A DNA stretch of 64,000 nt, taken from positions 15,302,913 to 15,366,912 of the forward strand of contig NC_051131.1 in NCBI RefSeq assembly GCF_014839805.1, given 5' to 3'. The notes below the pieces were generated by a model. The model was not told the DNA's origin. It saw nothing but the letters and a program-made list of their open reading frames with translations, and did not search any database. Shown one piece after another: positions 32,901-44,198 of the stretch. Position 1 is the stretch's first letter; every line of letters starts with the position of its first letter. The stretch comes from Manduca sexta (taxonomy: Eukaryota; Arthropoda; Insecta; Lepidoptera; Sphingidae). Made by a program: the position numbers and the translations under genes.

Positions 32901-33400
32901 NNNNNNNNNNNNNNNNNNNNNNNNNNNNNNNNNNNNNNNNNNNNNNNNNNNNNNNNNNNNNNNNNNNNNNNNNNNNNNNNNNNNNNNNNNNNNNNNNNNN
33001 NNNNNNNNNNNNNNNNNNNNNNNNNNNNNNNNNNNNNNNNNNNNNNNNNNNNNNNNNNNNNNNNNNNNNNNNNNNNNNNNNNNNNNNNNNNNNNNNNNNN
33101 NNNNNNNNNNNNNNNNNNNNNNNNNNNNNNNNNNNNNNNNNNNNNNNNNNNNNNNNNNNNNNNNNNNNNNNNNNNNNNNNNNNNNNNNNNNNNNNNNNNN
33201 NNNNNNNNNNNNNNNNNNNNNNNNNNNNNNNNNNNNNNNNNNNNNNNNNNNNNNNNNNNNNNNNNNNNNNNNNNNNNNNNNNNNNNNNNNNNNNNNNNNN
33301 NNNNNNNNNNNNNNNNNNNNNNNNNNNNNNNNNNNNNNNNNNNNNNNNNNNNNNNNNNNNNNNNNNNNNNNNNNNNNNNNNNNNNNNNNNNNNNNNNNNN
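32901..33400. other. assembly gap, 500 N
   Basis: Exactly 500 N, a conventional size for a join of unknown length. Frames reported across it are artefacts. Confidence 0.98.
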
Positions 33401-34907
33401 ATGCAATACTCTTGTGAGTCGACATTAGGCTGCAAGACTTTTAAAATCAACATGAACGTTCCATTCACACCCCAGTAGAGATTGCGATAACATGTTTTTG
33501 CCTTAAATATATTTTACAACACGGAGTCACCAACCATTCCGAGACAAAATATATTTGATATTCTACTTATTAACCCGACACAAAAACAATTTTATTTTTC
33601 TAAATGGAAACCCGCATCACAAACCACCCGAAATCCACCAAAGTTACGCTCACTTTCTGTGTTTCAACGAATTAAGTAGGTGCAGAGACGAAACGTAACT
33701 CACTTACGTACTTCCAAAGAAAGTAACGTTGGAAATGCAATATATTAAATCTTTTTGAAGGCGACAGAGCTGAATTTATGTAACTGAGGCAAAAAAATGG
33801 TTATTTCAACCCGAGTTGAATAATGGTTTGGAAATGTCGGTAAAGTACAATTTTGGTAACAAAATGTAGCATTAGCGCGTTTCCGCTTTAGTTTGAAGGT
33901 TGTTTTTAACGATTACTTTTAAAAAATGACTATTCTTGGTTAGCATCTTTTAAGATAAAGATATCATGATTTAATACCGAAAATAATACGAAGATTTCTT
34001 ACTTTATGACGGTATAGCTACTATTTAATTGTTAGATCAAAAAATATTAATAATGTAATACAATCTAAAGAGCTAGTTTCAGCGGCGGTTAATTAACGTA
34101 ATTGGCATAACCTTTTTTTTACCGAAAACCACAAGTATTTTTTATCGAAACATAATTTAAGAATTAACATGATTGTAACTTCTTGAATCAATATTGGTAC
34201 AGTACGCAGCAGCAAATTCACGTCAAGCTATAGAAAAAGAAACGACGAACGAAGTCAGCGATAAAAACATACTTGTGAAAACAGAGTCGATGCTCAACAC
34301 ACTCGAAGCTAGCCTCAAATAGCTGACATGTGATATTCAGTGCCCAGTACTATATACAAATCAGTGGCAAAAGGTGTAATTTTCCGAAAGAAAACTCGAC
34401 ATAACAAATAGGTACTTATATGCATAAATACGGCCTACAAATCGTTCTGATGATAATTACATTCTACATAAAGAATCGGGTTATATACATTCTTCACCAC
34501 TGATACAAATTAAGAATACTACAAAAAATATTCTTCACAATAAGCCATATTGATAAGATTACTCACAAAATGCCAATAAGCCGTACATTCTTAAAACACA
34601 CACCTATTTAACTCCATAAAAGATTTAAAAAGGGACCAAAATTGTGATCGTAAAACTCTGGCAATGTAACGAGCTGGGGTACCGTGTTGGGAATCGAACC
34701 GGTCGTAAAACTGTGGCTTTTCCCATACAATAATGGAACAGGTAGAGCTTAATGCATTTAAATGTACCGAGAGAGCTGCCCGGATTTTTCGTAGAGGTTT
34801 AGAAGTGTGGACACTAAACAAACTCCACATTTTGTTATTTCTGTGTTTTTGAATGTAGATATTTTTTATTTTTTGTTTTATTGTAGAGAATATATAGAGT
34901 AATATTC
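33401..34907. other. no gene seen
   Basis: AT-rich DNA. The minus-strand 79-codon frame at 34591-34830 includes GGTTCGATTCCC (34687-34698 reversed), which resembles a tRNA B box. No A box sits at the right distance, so no RNA gene is called. Confidence 0.4.
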
Positions 34908-35052
34908 AGCATAAGGTGTAGAAAATATTTTTATAAAAAATTATTTTCCATGTTCTTCTAAAATTACCAATTCGAAATATGCTTAGCAATACAAATAAAA
35001 GCTACATTACTTATATAATACAAAACTTCCAAAAATATCTTCTAGGTAAACA

Positions 35053-35092
35053 CGTAGCATCGTAGCACTGTAGCTTCGTAGCGTCGTAGCTT
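35053..35092 (+). repeat. Oct-8 tandem array, five octamers
   Basis: CGTAGCAT, CGTAGCAC, TGTAGCTT, CGTAGCGT, CGTAGCTT in direct succession. This is the complement-type phase of the array at 28436-28483. Confidence 0.88.
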
Positions 35093-35288
35093 GATGTTGT
35101 GGAGCAGTTATTTCGTTTTAGAATCCAAACGCTTTGCCCAACTACTTGGCAACGGTAAAGCGTAGGAATTCTAAAGCAAAAACACCGCTTCCCTCGACTT
35201 CTTTGGATATCTTCGTTTCATCTCACTGGTATTTTTAGATAGAGATAAATTCATTTCACTCTACTTTGAGCGAGATACAATTTTACTA

Positions 35289-35755
35289 ATAGCATAAATG
35301 CGAAAGTTACTAAAAAATATTTTTTTGAATGAAAATTTGTTAGAAGTCATCACAGAAACCGCTGATCGGATTTCGATGAAGATTAGCAAACGGGAATATC
35401 ATGCCCCAGATTAACACATGGCCATTTTTATCTAAGTAATTTTCTCCCATAGGAAATAGATTTTTAGTTTGATTTTTAAATGGATGGCGCTGGCTTCGTG
35501 CAGATGACACCATGAACCTCTTGAGTGTTAAAAGTCCTTTTGTAGCGGAAAAGGCTTTCCACGCGGCTAATGACGCGGGCAACACCTAGTTTTACATAAA
35601 ATAGTTAAAGATCGTCAATAAATCTTTTTATTCTAGGATTTCAGACTATTGCCATACCAAATTCATTCAATTTCATCGAAATCGGTTCAATGGTTCAGCT
35701 TAGAAAACGACTGTTAGTCAGGTAAGGTAATGTTCGCATTTATACGTATAGATTT
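35289..35755. repeat. Rep-K element bounded by inverted GCATAAATGCGAA-like ends
   Basis: The left end AGCATAAATGCGAAAGTTAC and the right end TAATGTTCGCATTTATACG are inverted relative to each other. Inside are GATTTCGATGAAGATTAGC, AATTCATTCAATTTCATCGA and AATCGGTTCAATGGTTCAGC, resembling LINE-tail repeats. The 81-codon minus frame is repeat sequence. Confidence 0.7.
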
Positions 35756-36535
35756 CTTTGATATAATCTCATTTTTGCAATATATACATTGTAGTACAAT
35801 TATATTAATAATACATTTAAACTAATTTTTATCAATATAAAGGCTTGACGAGGTTGAAGTTAGTATAAAAAATATAATGTATTTAATTATTACAGAACAT
35901 AAGCCAAAAAAAGCGCACAATTCTGCCACGAACCCGCCGAATCACAATCATAAACATGTTTAAAAGCTATACATTAACAAAACACGAATCATTAGCTCTA
36001 CATTATGAAAAAAAACGTTAACATAAAACGATCGCAAACCGACTCTACATTCCGAAAGTACATAAAATTACTACCTCAAACGTATATTAGTGAAGGCACG
36101 TTGTGAGGCAATAGAGGCTGTATTATAGAGGCCAATAACGCTTCTCATATAGGTGCCGTAGGTAGAGGCGCGTGACAGTCATACAAAACAGACGGTTTCC
36201 CAGTTCGATATATTTTTTGAATAGCCCTTATTAAATATAGATGGAAGTTGGTCGGAGTTCGTTTATGTTCTTGTTTTGTTAATTTTGTTAGAATTTGTGT
36301 TGGTATGTGATGAATTATTTACTCGGAGTTTACGTGCGGAATTTTTATCGCGTTGGTAATTTAGTATTTGTCTTAAGCTGAGACGTGTTTAAGAATACTA
36401 AGAGACCACTATCTTTCTGTGAAGGTTGAAATGTGACTGTACTGCATCTTGGAATTCGGAAAATTCCTTATAATTTAATTATCAGTGACGAGAAAAAAAT
36501 AAGTGTAATTAAAAATGATTTTCAAAGTGATATTT

Positions 36536-37205
36536 CAAATTAATCAAAATATTATTCAACTACAAACTTAGAACACCCACGGAAAAAATATATGATGATA
36601 CGAAAATAATGAATGTCGCTCAAACACATACGTATTATACGTGCATATTAATACATAAAATTTTAAAGAAAGAAATTCATACAAGTTTAACTTTTACTAA
36701 AAAAACCCAAGTCCAAAAAATCAAACTTAGAAATGCTAACTGTTTAGTCACACGGGCACCTAGAACAAACTACGGTAAAAAGAATATTGAATATGAGGGC
36801 ATTCAAATATACAACAAATTACCAGCTGATGTTAAGGATGCTAAAACTATACTCTGCTTTAAAAAACGTTTAAAAAAACATTTACAGGGAAAGTAATCCG
36901 TGTATATAACCAAGCTCATTTTTAACGGATTTTATCATATTACCAATGTCGTCAATGCCACATCTAGTAATAGTAGCATTCTGTATTTCTGTATATCTGT
37001 GGTCGCCGGTTACTTTTTAACATCGACACTTTTGCCGTCGAAAATTTTTTAGTTTACCCACTCATTTCTATACGTAACCTTAATTTATTGTATTACTCTT
37101 TTTAATTCTGTACGCTCGTAGTTTACCATGATTTTATTTTATAAATAATTTTCTCAGTAAGTGAATTTATGTAATTCTTTATGAGGAAATAAAAGATCTT
37201 AAACC
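36536..37205 (+). mobile_element. 5'-truncated LINE insertion, absent from copy 2
   Basis: The direct repeat ATATTT at 36530-36535 and 37206-37211 flanks 670 bp that are missing from the otherwise matching site in copy 2 (around 55197-55203). The insert holds the C-terminus of a reverse-transcriptase ORF, then about 300 bp of 3' untranslated DNA ending AATAAAAGATCTTAAACC. This gives a complete filled and empty site pair and shows that the element inserted by target-primed reverse transcription with heavy 5' truncation. Confidence 0.93.
36537..36896 (+). pseudogene. LINE reverse-transcriptase C-terminus, intact frame
   Basis: The frame is open from the truncation point to TAA at 36894-36896, 119 codons; the first ATG (36609) is internal and not a true start. 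The tail contains KLRNANCLVTRAPRTNYGKK, YEGIQIYNKLPADVK and CFKKRLKKHL. This is the layout of the region after the polymerase domain in jockey/CR1-like LINE ORF2 proteins (a basic stretch, the YNKLP motif, then F-K-K-R-L). No catalytic polymerase or endonuclease motif is present, so it encodes no activity. No stop or frameshift has accumulated, in line with a recent insertion. Confidence 0.85.
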
Positions 37206-37211
37206 ATATTT

Positions 37212-37530
37212 AATTCGAATTTTCGTAGAAAATTATATAATACAATGTAACATAGCAAGTGTTTAAAATATGTTAAATAAAGATATTATTATTTAAATAA
37301 CAATAACATCGTGGTTTTAACTCTCATCAACCGCCTATGCTATATCTAAGTACAAATATAACAAACCCAAAAACAATTACCAAAATAATTTAAAACCATA
37401 TTCATGAAAAATCCACTCAAAAATATGCGCAAAGAACGCGACTTTAACACGTGATATTACACAGGAATCTTTTATATTCAAAGAAAATGCTAATAAGGAA
37501 GAAGCTTTTTAAAATTAAGCACGGAAAAAT
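37212..37530. other. no feature recognised
   Basis: AT-rich flank shared by both copies of the duplication. Confidence 0.4.
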
Positions 37531-37726
37531 CCGTCTCGAGATGTCTGGAGGCCTATCTAAGTTTGGAGCCGGGAGCGGTCCGGCGGAGGCAATTTTAGCA
37601 AGATTAAATCTCGAGATCAGCGAAGCATGGACGTCTCCGCCAATTCGCTTGTCTTCGAATGCTGCGGATCTATGTAGAGCATGCCGGGAGAGTTCGTGCG
37701 GATTTTATGATGGTTGCTGGCTTTGA
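37531..37726 (+). other. GC-richer open segment, possible exon, unidentified
   Basis: Part of a 91-codon frame (37451-37726) whose second half is clearly GC-richer than its flanks and contains two CTCGAGAT motifs 75 bp apart (37535-37542 and 37610-37617). The C-terminal residues include DLCRACRESSCGFYDGCW, Cys-rich but not a motif I know. In copy 2 (55450-55725) the frame is kept with one replacement (Glu to Lys) and one silent change. No clear acceptor or donor flanks it. It might be an exon, a regulatory island or chance. Confidence 0.3.
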
Positions 37727-38635
37727 TTTGAGAATATTACTTGACTCGTAAATTATTTTAGGTACTGGCAAAGGTTAAGAAGGAGTTGATGCACCTTTTA
37801 TATATATTTCTTAATATTATATCTGAAAACATGTAAAGTAAGAAACTGCAATGATAGGTGAAAACACACATGTAACCTTTGAAGCTATCCAGAAAAATAG
37901 TTTGTAGATATCACGTACGTAACTAATAATATTATATTCGTTATAGTTAATGATCGCCGATGAAGAAAAAGCTTAATATAAAAAAATACACTATGATATA
38001 AATCGAAACTTAGCAACTATATTAGGAAAGAATCTTCATACAATTCTAATAAATACTAACGCCTACAGTCATACAAAGAAAAATGAAGTCACATTTTTTA
38101 ATATCGCCTACCAGACTCTACAATTTCGTTGAAGGTGAAAAACGGCATTTATTCTCAAAATTTGAATGTCTCAAAGGTCTGGATATTGGATTATTTTCGT
38201 TATTAAGTCGCGCCGCCTTCCGTGAGCGCTGACCTGTATCACTTTCCTCCATTACATCCGAGATGGAAGGCTGTTTCATTTATTTATTGGATTCTGCGTT
38301 TGGTTGAGGAAATATGAACGTCTTCAATTCTTTTATTTTTCTCAATTTTATTATTTGTTGTACATTTTGCTGGTAAAGCGGTCAGTTCTTGTGTTTCAAA
38401 TCTTTTTTTATTCGCTGTATTTTCTTTCATAACAAATCTGATTGGAAAACAAGTAATGCTAACAATAACTTTCATGGTGGGGTAAAGGTAAAATAGGTAG
38501 GATGAACGGTCCTCTTATAAGAGCAATAGTTCGATCGGAAAAATAAACTGAAACTTCTAGATCTTATTTTACTATTATTGAAATAATAATTTTCTCGTAC
38601 TCTACTTACAAATTAAAAACTTATTGATTTTGCAT
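37727..38635. other. no gene seen
   Basis: AT-rich apart from a more balanced patch at 38205-38275 (GCGCCGCCTTCCGTGAGCGC and following), which is unchanged in copy 2. The 63-codon minus frame at 38284-38475 is unsupported. Confidence 0.4.
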
Positions 38636-38720
38636 AATGATTTTTATGTTTACGCGAATGTTAGACATTGATATAAAACTATTTTTCGGATTTTATCGCC
38701 GTTCTTTATACTATAATGGG
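38636..38720 (-). repeat. Rep-D end fragment
   Basis: GTTTACGCGAATGTTAGACA and CGGATTTTATCGCCG are the reverse of the Rep-D right end and arm seen at 18255-18315. The frame starting here is therefore repeat sequence. Confidence 0.75.
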
Positions 38721-39719
38721 AGAAAATTATGTTATAAAGAACCGCAATTTTATTTATTTTGTACATATTGCATAGAGCATGACAAATCTGAAGACAATGT
38801 AACAATGACACACAAAACAAGACCCCTCACCGATCAATTCACACACAATTTCTATGAGACACTAACACACACATAACTGATAAACTGAACAAATAGCGCC
38901 ACTCTACAGAATCCTGCAACACACAGACAAAAACGTTCTCAAACGCATGAGGGCGTGTTGTGTCTAAAACCCTTGTGCGGTCCCTTTATTAATGCCCTTA
39001 CGTAGAGCACAAAGAAGCCTTTGAATGGGCCACAAAGCCGTGTCGCGTGCACTGGTGCACTCTAAACATAACTGCGTTGAGCCTTTCGGTATAGATTGAC
39101 CCGGATTGGAATGACAATCATTTTGATGATGGTTTAAGTTGGCGAGTTATAGTGAGGCGGGTAGTGGTTAATGACGCTCTTTGGCCTTCGTATTAAGGAT
39201 AAAAATCCCGATTCAGTGGGTCCGTACGGGGCCAGTCGCTGTATACCTAGTATGACTGAATTATATTGTCTTTCATTGGAACTAACTTACTAGTATAATG
39301 AGATTTGGTGGGATGGTAGAGCCTGTTCCGTTAGCTAGCAATATGTCCTAGGCAGAATGTCATCTTCTCCCTCTGGAACTCTACTGCTAAACATAGTTCT
39401 CCTCTAAAGATTTCGAGACAATTTGCAAGTAGCGACCTCCATACGGCAATCTCCACCCTGAGTCATAGGGACTCTCGAGTAAAATCAAAAACAGGCTATC
39501 ATAATCCTCATGATCTGAGTGATGTAGGACCGCTGTCTTCAATGGATATTTATTCCATGGTCAATATTATATTAGATTACACTTAACATCCTGTGGAAAC
39601 TTTGTCGCGTAAGATAAAACAAGAATGACGTAGGAAAACTTAGTTGTTTGGGGTACTGTGGCTCTATTGAGCAAGATCGTTGAATCAAACCTGCACCAGC
39701 CATATTAACTAATCAATCG
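38721..39719. other. no gene seen; conserved between copies
   Basis: More balanced base composition (38935-39260) than the flanks and almost no difference from copy 2. No long frame and no RNA structure that I can support. Confidence 0.4.
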
Positions 39720-39721
39720 TG

Positions 39722-39900
39722 TGATTACAGTGATATTGGGTTTTTCTGCTCATTATCAGTCTAGAGACTGAAATTTGTGCCCGAAAACACTATAAATTCG
39801 CCTCTATCGCACCATAAAACGGAACGTACATGGCGAAAAGTGTATAATGTTGTTGCACCTCTGCTTATCCCTTCGAGAATAAAGGCATAATATTGTTTTG
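39722..39900 (+). mobile_element. SINE-J, 3' part
   Basis: GTGATATTGGGTTTTTCTGC, then a GTCTAGAGACTGAAATTTGT block, CACCATAAAACGGAACG and a CCCTTCGAGAATAAAGGC end. The head is missing. Confidence 0.8.
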
Positions 39901-41084
39901 TTTTCATTATTATAGTTTTAATCGATTTGACGACATAGTAAGATTCGCATTAAAATACTTAACGGTATTACAGTAAGAAGAATTGGAAAATGTATAAAAT
40001 ACATAATGTACCATAGCTAGTATGCATTTATTCTTCATTTATGCAGTTTCCTAAAATAATCTAAGAATTTCCCCGCAATTCCTTAAACATTTTATGCACT
40101 GATTCTTTTATAAGGTAATAAGACGAAACGCGTCACAAACTACAAAATAACGTTTCACTTAAATCACAAAAGTGCAACTAAACATTTTATTATATTTTTA
40201 TATACCATTAAAGGTATCTTGAAAATTAAATTCGCTCTCATAAGGTGGAGTCGTGATGGTTTATGGCGGACAATATCTCCGTCAAATAGATAGTTAAGAG
40301 AACAATGTTTCCTAGCGTGGTCTTATTAAAAACTTTATAGAAATCTGTACGTTCATCAAACCTGTTAACTGAGCGGTCGTCAGTGGCAGGTACAAAAGTT
40401 TTGCTATAGAGTTACTTGTTTAAAGATATTAGATCGGTGCAGTCTTTAGAAGTTAACGCAATGTATGAAAGTTATTTAGTAAAAACGCGATATGCTTACA
40501 AAGGGTCAGAAGAATTTGGTACAGATTGGAGTGTTTTTCGACTGGCATGGAGGGAGGAATTTTCGAAAGACTTATATAAAAAAATAGTTAAATCTACTTA
40601 AAGCGCCATTTCATTCACTAAATATAACACTAATTCTTAAAGATTTCTACAACAATTTCTACTCAGAAAATCAATGTAGACAAAAGTAACAAGAATAAGA
40701 AATAATGAAAGTCCAATATAGTCAAAATTCACGAGAAATTCTCAAGAATAGAAACAAAATATATTATTTTTTAGTAACTTTCGTGATCTAATATTTTCTT
40801 AGGCTCTTCTTCAATGTATAAAAGGTTCATGATTATTATATATATAATAATTGTAACAACAAATATGCAAAAATATTAGTTGTGTTGACCTATTAAAGTT
40901 ATTTAACACTTTTTAATCCAAGCGTTTTGTTTTTTGAGTAAATGAGCCACCATGACTACAAAAAGTAAATTTTGATTGGTTCACATTTTGTTGCAAACGT
41001 AAAATAGTTTTCTTTGTAATCTGTCACGTATGAGAGTTTCGTTTCACATTTGCAACAATTTCAATGCAATATATATACGAGATC
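39901..41084. other. no feature recognised
   Basis: AT-rich DNA. The 61-codon frame at 40416-40601 persists in copy 2 with three replacements and no silent change, which does not suggest protein-level constraint. Confidence 0.4.
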
Positions 41085-41312
41085 TTTTGATGGTGGTAGG
41101 ATATATTTTATATCTGCCCTGATAACGTCTACCGTACACAAGGTGTTAAAACCCGCCATAGCGGCCCATGTAAGTATGTATATCCGGTTCCAACAGGCCG
41201 GCATAATTGTGTCGATAGCCGAGGGGTAATCTTTCGTCGACATTCTATTAGACCTCACTCCATATACTATCAGGTATAATGGGATCAATTTGCATACACG
41301 TATAAATAAAAA
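41085..41312 (-). repeat. Rep-B, nearly full length
   Basis: GGTGGTAGGATATATTTTAT at the left through ACAAGGTGTTAAAACCCGCC, ACAGGCCGGCATAATTGTG and a final CACGTATAAATAAAAA. Present in copy 2 at 59084-59311. Confidence 0.88.
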
Positions 41313-41922
41313 AGAAAATAATTAACGCTCAAACGATATCGGCCGAGTCAGTGGTATAACTCAATTTTACATTATATTGCCATACTTTATGAACTATGTT
41401 TTTAATTTTTATAGGCCCATAATCTGATTATAACACACCATAAATTATTACCTTCGCTGTTGCGTGTTTTTGCTGAACAATACTTTTAAAAAATACCTCT
41501 ACGAGTAGAGAAGAGAAGAAAATAAATCAATGCGGACTTTTAATAAAGAAGAATAGAAATTACCAGATAATAATAATTATTAGGCCGCTTATAATACCGC
41601 AAGCTCGCACGTGAGCTAACCCTTACTATAACAACGATGATGTCGTGCGTATTTACTTTAGCTGTATCTATTCAGAATTGTTTATTTTCAATCACTCCTC
41701 GCAAACAAACAAACGCTACACACGCTTAAAAACGTCAATATTGTTCAAAACAAAAAGGAATGGAAAGAATTCGATTGAGTTTTTTGAATTAAAAATAATT
41801 ACGTTTTTGTTTATATTTGGTATGAATATAATTTGTATAATGTGTACGTACCAAATTTTTTTTTTTACTATTCGAGCTCTGTTAAGTGACTCTACCTAAT
41901 AGTAACTAGAGTGTGGTAGAAA
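41313..41922. other. no feature recognised
   Basis: AT-rich DNA. The 84-codon frame at 41645-41899 is low in complexity and its C-terminus is shortened in copy 2 by a one-base change in a T run. Confidence 0.4.
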
Positions 41923-42110
41923 TAGTGTCGACTGACGAGAGACTGAAATAACACTAGTTTACGGATTTTATGGCAGTTATTTACATTATTATTTTCACGA
42001 CGTTTCGAAGACTGCACCCTTCATGGTCATGGGGGACTGAAGTGTTGGTCGTCCGAAAAGTTAGTTACAATTTCTACCTACATTTCACACTAGTATTAGT
42101 CTGTGATTAA
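41923..42110 (+). repeat. Rep-B scrap joined to Rep-D
   Basis: GTCGACTGACGAGAGA (Rep-B) runs directly into ACACTAGTTTACGGATTTTA and the Rep-D core ACGACGTTTCGAAGACTGCA with CTTCATGGTCATGGGGGACT. The join marks insertion of one repeat into the other. Confidence 0.7.
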
Positions 42111-42959
42111 ATATATGACACGCTTTGTGAAATCATTGTGAAAAAGAAACATACAACCAGGAAGATGAGAGTTAAAAGTTATCCCTAATGTACGCGAGAT
42201 CTGTAAATATATTAGGCAATATGTCATATCCTACTTTGTATGAATATACTAGTGTTGTCAAATATGCTGTTGCAAGACAATTTCTTACATGTCCTGAAGC
42301 CTGCGTATGTTGCAAACACTCTATATAATTATTTCTTATTGCTGTTATCCGGTTTTAAAGACGCTGCCATTTATTTACTGTAATAATGAGTCTTGTTATT
42401 AAGTCCATAAGACTGATGACCGTAGCCTAGAGCTTTGGTAAGTTCAGAATGCTGCGTAAGACAAAAAATAAACCCATAGTTACAATAGGGGACTTAATTG
42501 TAATAATTATTTACATTAATTTGTTTAGGTTGTCATGTCGACCTACGTCATAAATAAAGTATTTTATTTAAAAGATGATTATTACTAACCAAAAAATTAC
42601 ATTAACATCAACTTCTAATCTGATTAGCAACAAAAATAGAAATACCACCTTAATAAACTTCAATAAGTTCAAAATTTCAAAACTAAAACTTGAAACAGCA
42701 ATATCACACAACTATTGAGCTAGACATAGCCGCTAACAGTCAGTAATGCAGAACAGCATTTGCATCGAGCCCACAGTTAAGCTCCTTAAGATAATGTAAG
42801 CTCCACAGAGCGACGCGTTAGCATAACTTTATACACGAGCTTTGAGCTACGTCCGCAAATTGTTGCGCGTATTTTTAGCTTCGAGCTCTATCTATTTGAA
42901 CGGCTCTATTATTTTATGACAGTTGGTAGAGTTATAAATGTTTTTTTAGGGCTACGTAG
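42111..42959. other. no feature recognised
   Basis: AT-rich. A small indel between copies lies near 42543-42568. Confidence 0.4.
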
Positions 42960-43227
42960 AGACAGAAATTTTGTTGGTGGATTATATGAATGCCACCTTA
43001 TGACAGTTGTTTCTTAATAATAGTGATAAAATCCCCCCCCCCCCCCATGACATCACGAGACAGTGTTCTACCTTCTGTAAGAACCTCTGCCTATCTCTCC
43101 AAAGAAAAAGGCGTAATGTGTGTAGAACGTAGTATAAAACCTGTGGCGGTATAATTCGTATAAATCACCATCGCCATGCGAGATGATCGATGTGATATTG
43201 ACATAATTGTAGTGATAACGCACAACA
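42960..43227 (+). repeat. diverged SINE-J-like block
   Basis: Contains the SINE-J parts ATCACGAGACAG-like, CCTCTGCCTATCTCTCC and AAAAAGGCGTAATG, plus a run of 14 C (43033-43046) that is absent from copy 2. Similarity to copy 2 (60918-61238) is much lower here than on either side. Confidence 0.6.
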
Positions 43228-43228
43228 A

Positions 43229-43393
43229 TCACACTAGATGGCGATAGTCAATTCTGAGTTGCAGTAGCAGAATTTGCATGACACGCAGTATATATATCAC
43301 CTCCGAATAGGAACCGTGAGAGGGACCGCAGCCTGTCAAGCGCAACATCTGCCTGAATGGAGCTCTTCCTCTTCCATAGAGGAACGGAACCAT
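43229..43393 (-). other. 54-codon frame in a fully conserved 444-bp block
   Basis: Minus-strand ATG (43393) to TGA (43229). The product includes MVPFLYGRGRAPFRQML and LTGCGPSHGSYS, with no match to a family I know. It lies in the segment 43228-43671, which is identical by eye to 61239-61682. Composition is more balanced than the surroundings. It may be a short gene, part of a mobile element or chance. Confidence 0.25.
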
Positions 43394-43848
43394 CTCGTCC
43401 TCCACAGCGACATCTACCTACACGCCGTTATATAAACTACAAAACTAACAGAAGCAAATAATGCCTCGATAAAGGACGAGTATTGTTTCAAATAAATATA
43501 TAAAAGGACAAACAAACAGAAAGATCTACGGGGAGGATGTTTACACAAGTAATGGATGTACGAATATAAACAGAGTTCATAAACACATTGAGTAAATATG
43601 ATTGATGTAGAGTTTGGAACACGAACTTATCTTACATACTGAGATAGGGTTTTAGGGCCTGTTTCACGACTTAAGTAAGTCTACTCATCACATATATTTA
43701 TAATCCGACTAAATATGTCACACTCTATGCTTGAAAACAAATGGCAATAAAATTAGTACTATCTACATTAGTCGTTTATTAGAAAGAATAAAGAAAGAAA
43801 TAAAAAAATTATTCGCACAACATTGCGATAGCTTTATTAAATTTACTT

Positions 43849-44190
43849 ATAATGATAATAATATCAGACCTGTATTATATAGGTATACTGTCCCACTGCT
43901 GAGCACGGGCCTCCTCTACTACTGGGAGGGATTAGGCCTAAGTCCACCACGCTGGCCTAGTGCGGATTGGTAGACTTCGCTCACCCTCATAATTCCTATA
44001 GAGGATTTCTCAGCTATGCAGGTTTCCTCACGATGTTTTCCTACACCATCAAAGCAAGTGATAATTCACAAAGAATACAAACACATAATTTTAAAAAAAA
44101 AGTTAGAGGTGTGTGACCTTTGGATTCGAACTTGTGGACATTCGTCTCGGCAGTCCATTCCAACCCAACTAGGCTGTCGCCGCTGTTAAC
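43849..44190 (-). mobile_element. SINE-A with 8-bp target duplication
   Basis: Head at right ending GGCGACAGCC on the minus strand, tail AATAATAT at the left. ATTTACTT at 43841-43848 and 44191-44198 fits a target duplication. The same element and flanks occur in copy 2 at 61860-62200, so it inserted before the copies diverged. Confidence 0.88.
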
Positions 44191-44198
44191 ATTTACTT

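Noticed and set aside
32774..33468. Frames of about 170-210 codons across the first N run
   Set aside because: They consist of unknown bases and are produced by the gap.
34680..34700. Possible tRNA gene (GGTTCGATTCCC on the minus strand)
   Set aside because: A B-box-like motif alone. No A box 30-40 nt upstream and no cloverleaf stems could be found.
40416..40601. 61-codon frame kept in both duplication copies
   Set aside because: Differences between copies are all replacements, giving no sign of protein-level constraint.
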